From NCBI GenBank assembly GCA_012511395.1, contig JAAZGD010000006.1, positions 1 through 16,109 on the forward strand: a stretch of 16,109 nt of DNA, written 5' to 3'. Source of the DNA: Clostridiales bacterium. GTDB taxonomy: Bacteria; Bacillota; Clostridia; Peptostreptococcales; Anaerovoracaceae. This document shows positions 14,863 to 16,109 of this stretch, piece after piece. Numbering within the stretch: position 1 is the stretch's first letter; every line of letters begins with the position of its first letter. A program made the translations under genes and the position numbers. Below the pieces are notes generated by a model. It saw only the letters and a program-made list of their open reading frames with translations. It ran no database searches and had not been told where the DNA came from.

Positions 14863-16109
14863 TTACTCTGTAGTGCTTAAGACTTCTCTATTTTTCTCCA
14901 CCTGGCTCACCTTCATCCTTGCCACATCATCAGGATTTATTTCCTTAAGCAAGCCTAACACAGAAGGCCCTAAATATATGGTTTCCAAAATATTACCGTC
15001 GATGGAAATTTTACTGAAGGGAGTAAAGTTTTCACCCTTAATAAAGTAGCTCCCTCCGATTACAACAACCTCGTTAACCTTGATGGGATTAATGCCCATC
15101 TTCATATCTGTCCTCTCAAAGGGGCTTTCCCTGTCATACAGAAACCTCTTGCCGTAAAGCATATCGTATGCCAAAAGCTCCATATTATCAAGATAGAGAG
15201 GTTCATTTTCATGGTACTGATCGTATTTAATCATGGTCCCTTAAGGAATATTTGCCGTAATGAAGGTTTCAGCTGCCAATTGATAAGCATAAAGAGTTTT
15301 CTCTTCCTTAGGCAAATAGTAATTGCTCCATATAACATAAGGTGTTTCATACATGTCCCCTGACAACAGATCCTCTTCGGTGAAATCAATGGCCGGCAGA
15401 TGATCGCCGTACAAAACAAGAATAACTTTTTCGTTGTATTGAGAAAGAGCAGATGTAAGCTCTTTTATAAAATTGTCCATGCTGTTAAGAAGGTTGACAT
15501 AATACTCATATTGCCACTTAAGCTCCTCTGAAGGTGCATCCGTCACCTCCACATAGGGCTCCTGCAGTACTTGAATATTAGGATATGCCCCATGGCCCTC
15601 CACGGAAACTGTGAAGACGAAATCTTCTTTCTCAGTCTTCTTCATAGCATCCATTATATACTCAGTAAGTACAGAATCCCTTGCCCAGTTTCTAGGCGTC
15701 TTCACCACATTGTTCATGTATTCCAGGCTTGTAAAGGTGTCAAAGCCCATATTGGGGTATACAAGATTTCTTCCGTAAAAGGCTCCTCTGTGATTATGAA
15801 TGGCGTGAGCGCTGTATCCTATGCCCTTTAAATCATAGGCCACCGTTTCCACCGTAGTTTTAAGCAGAATTGATTTATAGGGATATTCACCGGGTCCAAA
15901 GCTTCTGACGCTGATTCCTGTAAGAACCTCAAATTCCGTATTCGCTGTTCCTGCACCTACTGAAGGCACCTTTAAAATACCGCTTGAATACTTTTCCTGA
16001 AGGCTTCTGAAGTATGGAATGGGGTCCTTTGAAAGGGTTATGTTTTTAAACCACATAGGATCCGAAATTGACTCCAGTTGAACCATCACAATATTGGGGT
16101 GCTTGATAC
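14863..16109 (-). pseudogene. LTA-synthase-like sulfatase-fold enzyme, 5' partial, interrupted by an in-frame TAA
   Basis: This frame enters from the right edge with the codons for IKHPNIV and so lacks its start and the N-terminal membrane helices usual for the family. The visible part is the extracytoplasmic alkaline-phosphatase-superfamily domain of lipoteichoic-acid-synthase-type polyol-phosphate transferases: metal ligand Glu in MVQLESIS, nucleophile Thr in GAGTANTEFEVLTG (Thr codon 15948-15946), His in VEGHGAYP, and Asp/His in YGDHLPAID. At 15243-15241 a TAA follows TANIP, and the same frame resumes with GTMIKYDQYH and then LDNMELLAYDMLYGKRF, a typical C-terminal part of these proteins, up to TAA at 14865-14863. 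One codon, plausibly Glu, is altered. All catalytic residues precede the stop, so a truncated enzyme could fold partly. An ATG at 15234 might restart the tail, without a good ribosome site. Confidence 0.85.

Noticed and set aside
3609..15243. Reassignment of TAA to an amino acid as the normal code
   Set aside because: TAA ends DUF1846, htrA, ispE, the lysine-rich protein, aroB and aroEK at or close to natural protein ends, and no extension of family type follows them.
1..16109. Mobile elements, CRISPR arrays, tRNA or rRNA genes, riboswitches
   Set aside because: No transposase or integrase frame, no regularly spaced repeats, and no cloverleaf or riboswitch-like leader was recognised; gaps between genes are too short for most of these.

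Overview
The window looks like chromosomal housekeeping DNA from a low-to-moderate GC Gram-positive anaerobe of the Clostridia (Bacillota). The evidence is strong AAGGAG-type ribosome sites, tightly packed genes, a fused shikimate dehydrogenase-shikimate kinase, an LTA-synthase-type enzyme, DUF1846 and DUF1934 proteins, and an FCD-type GntR regulator beside ispE. The species cannot be named from this. There is no tRNA, rRNA, CRISPR array, insertion sequence or phage gene. No stretch above 300 bases lacks a gene; the longest gap, 8100-8292, holds a divergent promoter region.

The right half (about 9528-16109, minus strand) reads from right to left: an LTA-synthase-like enzyme (5' end outside the window, interrupted by a stop), the aroE-aroK fusion, aroB, tadA, a signal-peptide/Ig-like/transmembrane protein with a lysine-rich tail, ispE, and a GntR/FCD regulator. 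Spacings are short or overlapping (TAATG between aroEK and aroB, ATGA between tadA and the lysine-rich gene), so this is probably one transcription unit. It ends at a hairpin at 9508-9528 shared with the convergent plus-strand gene htrA (8293-9507), a membrane-anchored trypsin-PDZ protease.

The left half (1-8099, minus strand) starts at a promoter overlapping the divergent htrA promoter. It runs phosphohexomutase (pgcA-like), D-Ala-D-Ala ligase (interrupted by a stop), DUF1934, carboxy-terminal processing protease (stop just before its natural end), DUF1846, a GDSL/SGNH hydrolase, and a lipoprotein that leaves the window at the left edge. Much of this concerns the cell envelope: sugar-phosphate supply, peptidoglycan precursors, envelope proteolysis and, in the other operon, polyol-phosphate polymer synthesis.

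I saw no new defence or mobile system. The most unusual signal is genetic damage or recoding. Three conserved genes (ctpA, ddl, ltaS-like) each carry a single in-frame TAA with family-typical sequence resuming in the same frame right after it. tadA has a good ribosome site and the expected N-terminal residues, but an ATA where the start codon should be. ispE carries an in-frame insert of about 20 residues. Because TAA also ends several intact genes here at natural family ends, nonsense mutation or sequence error is more likely than a changed code; stop readthrough is the exciting alternative and can be tested.
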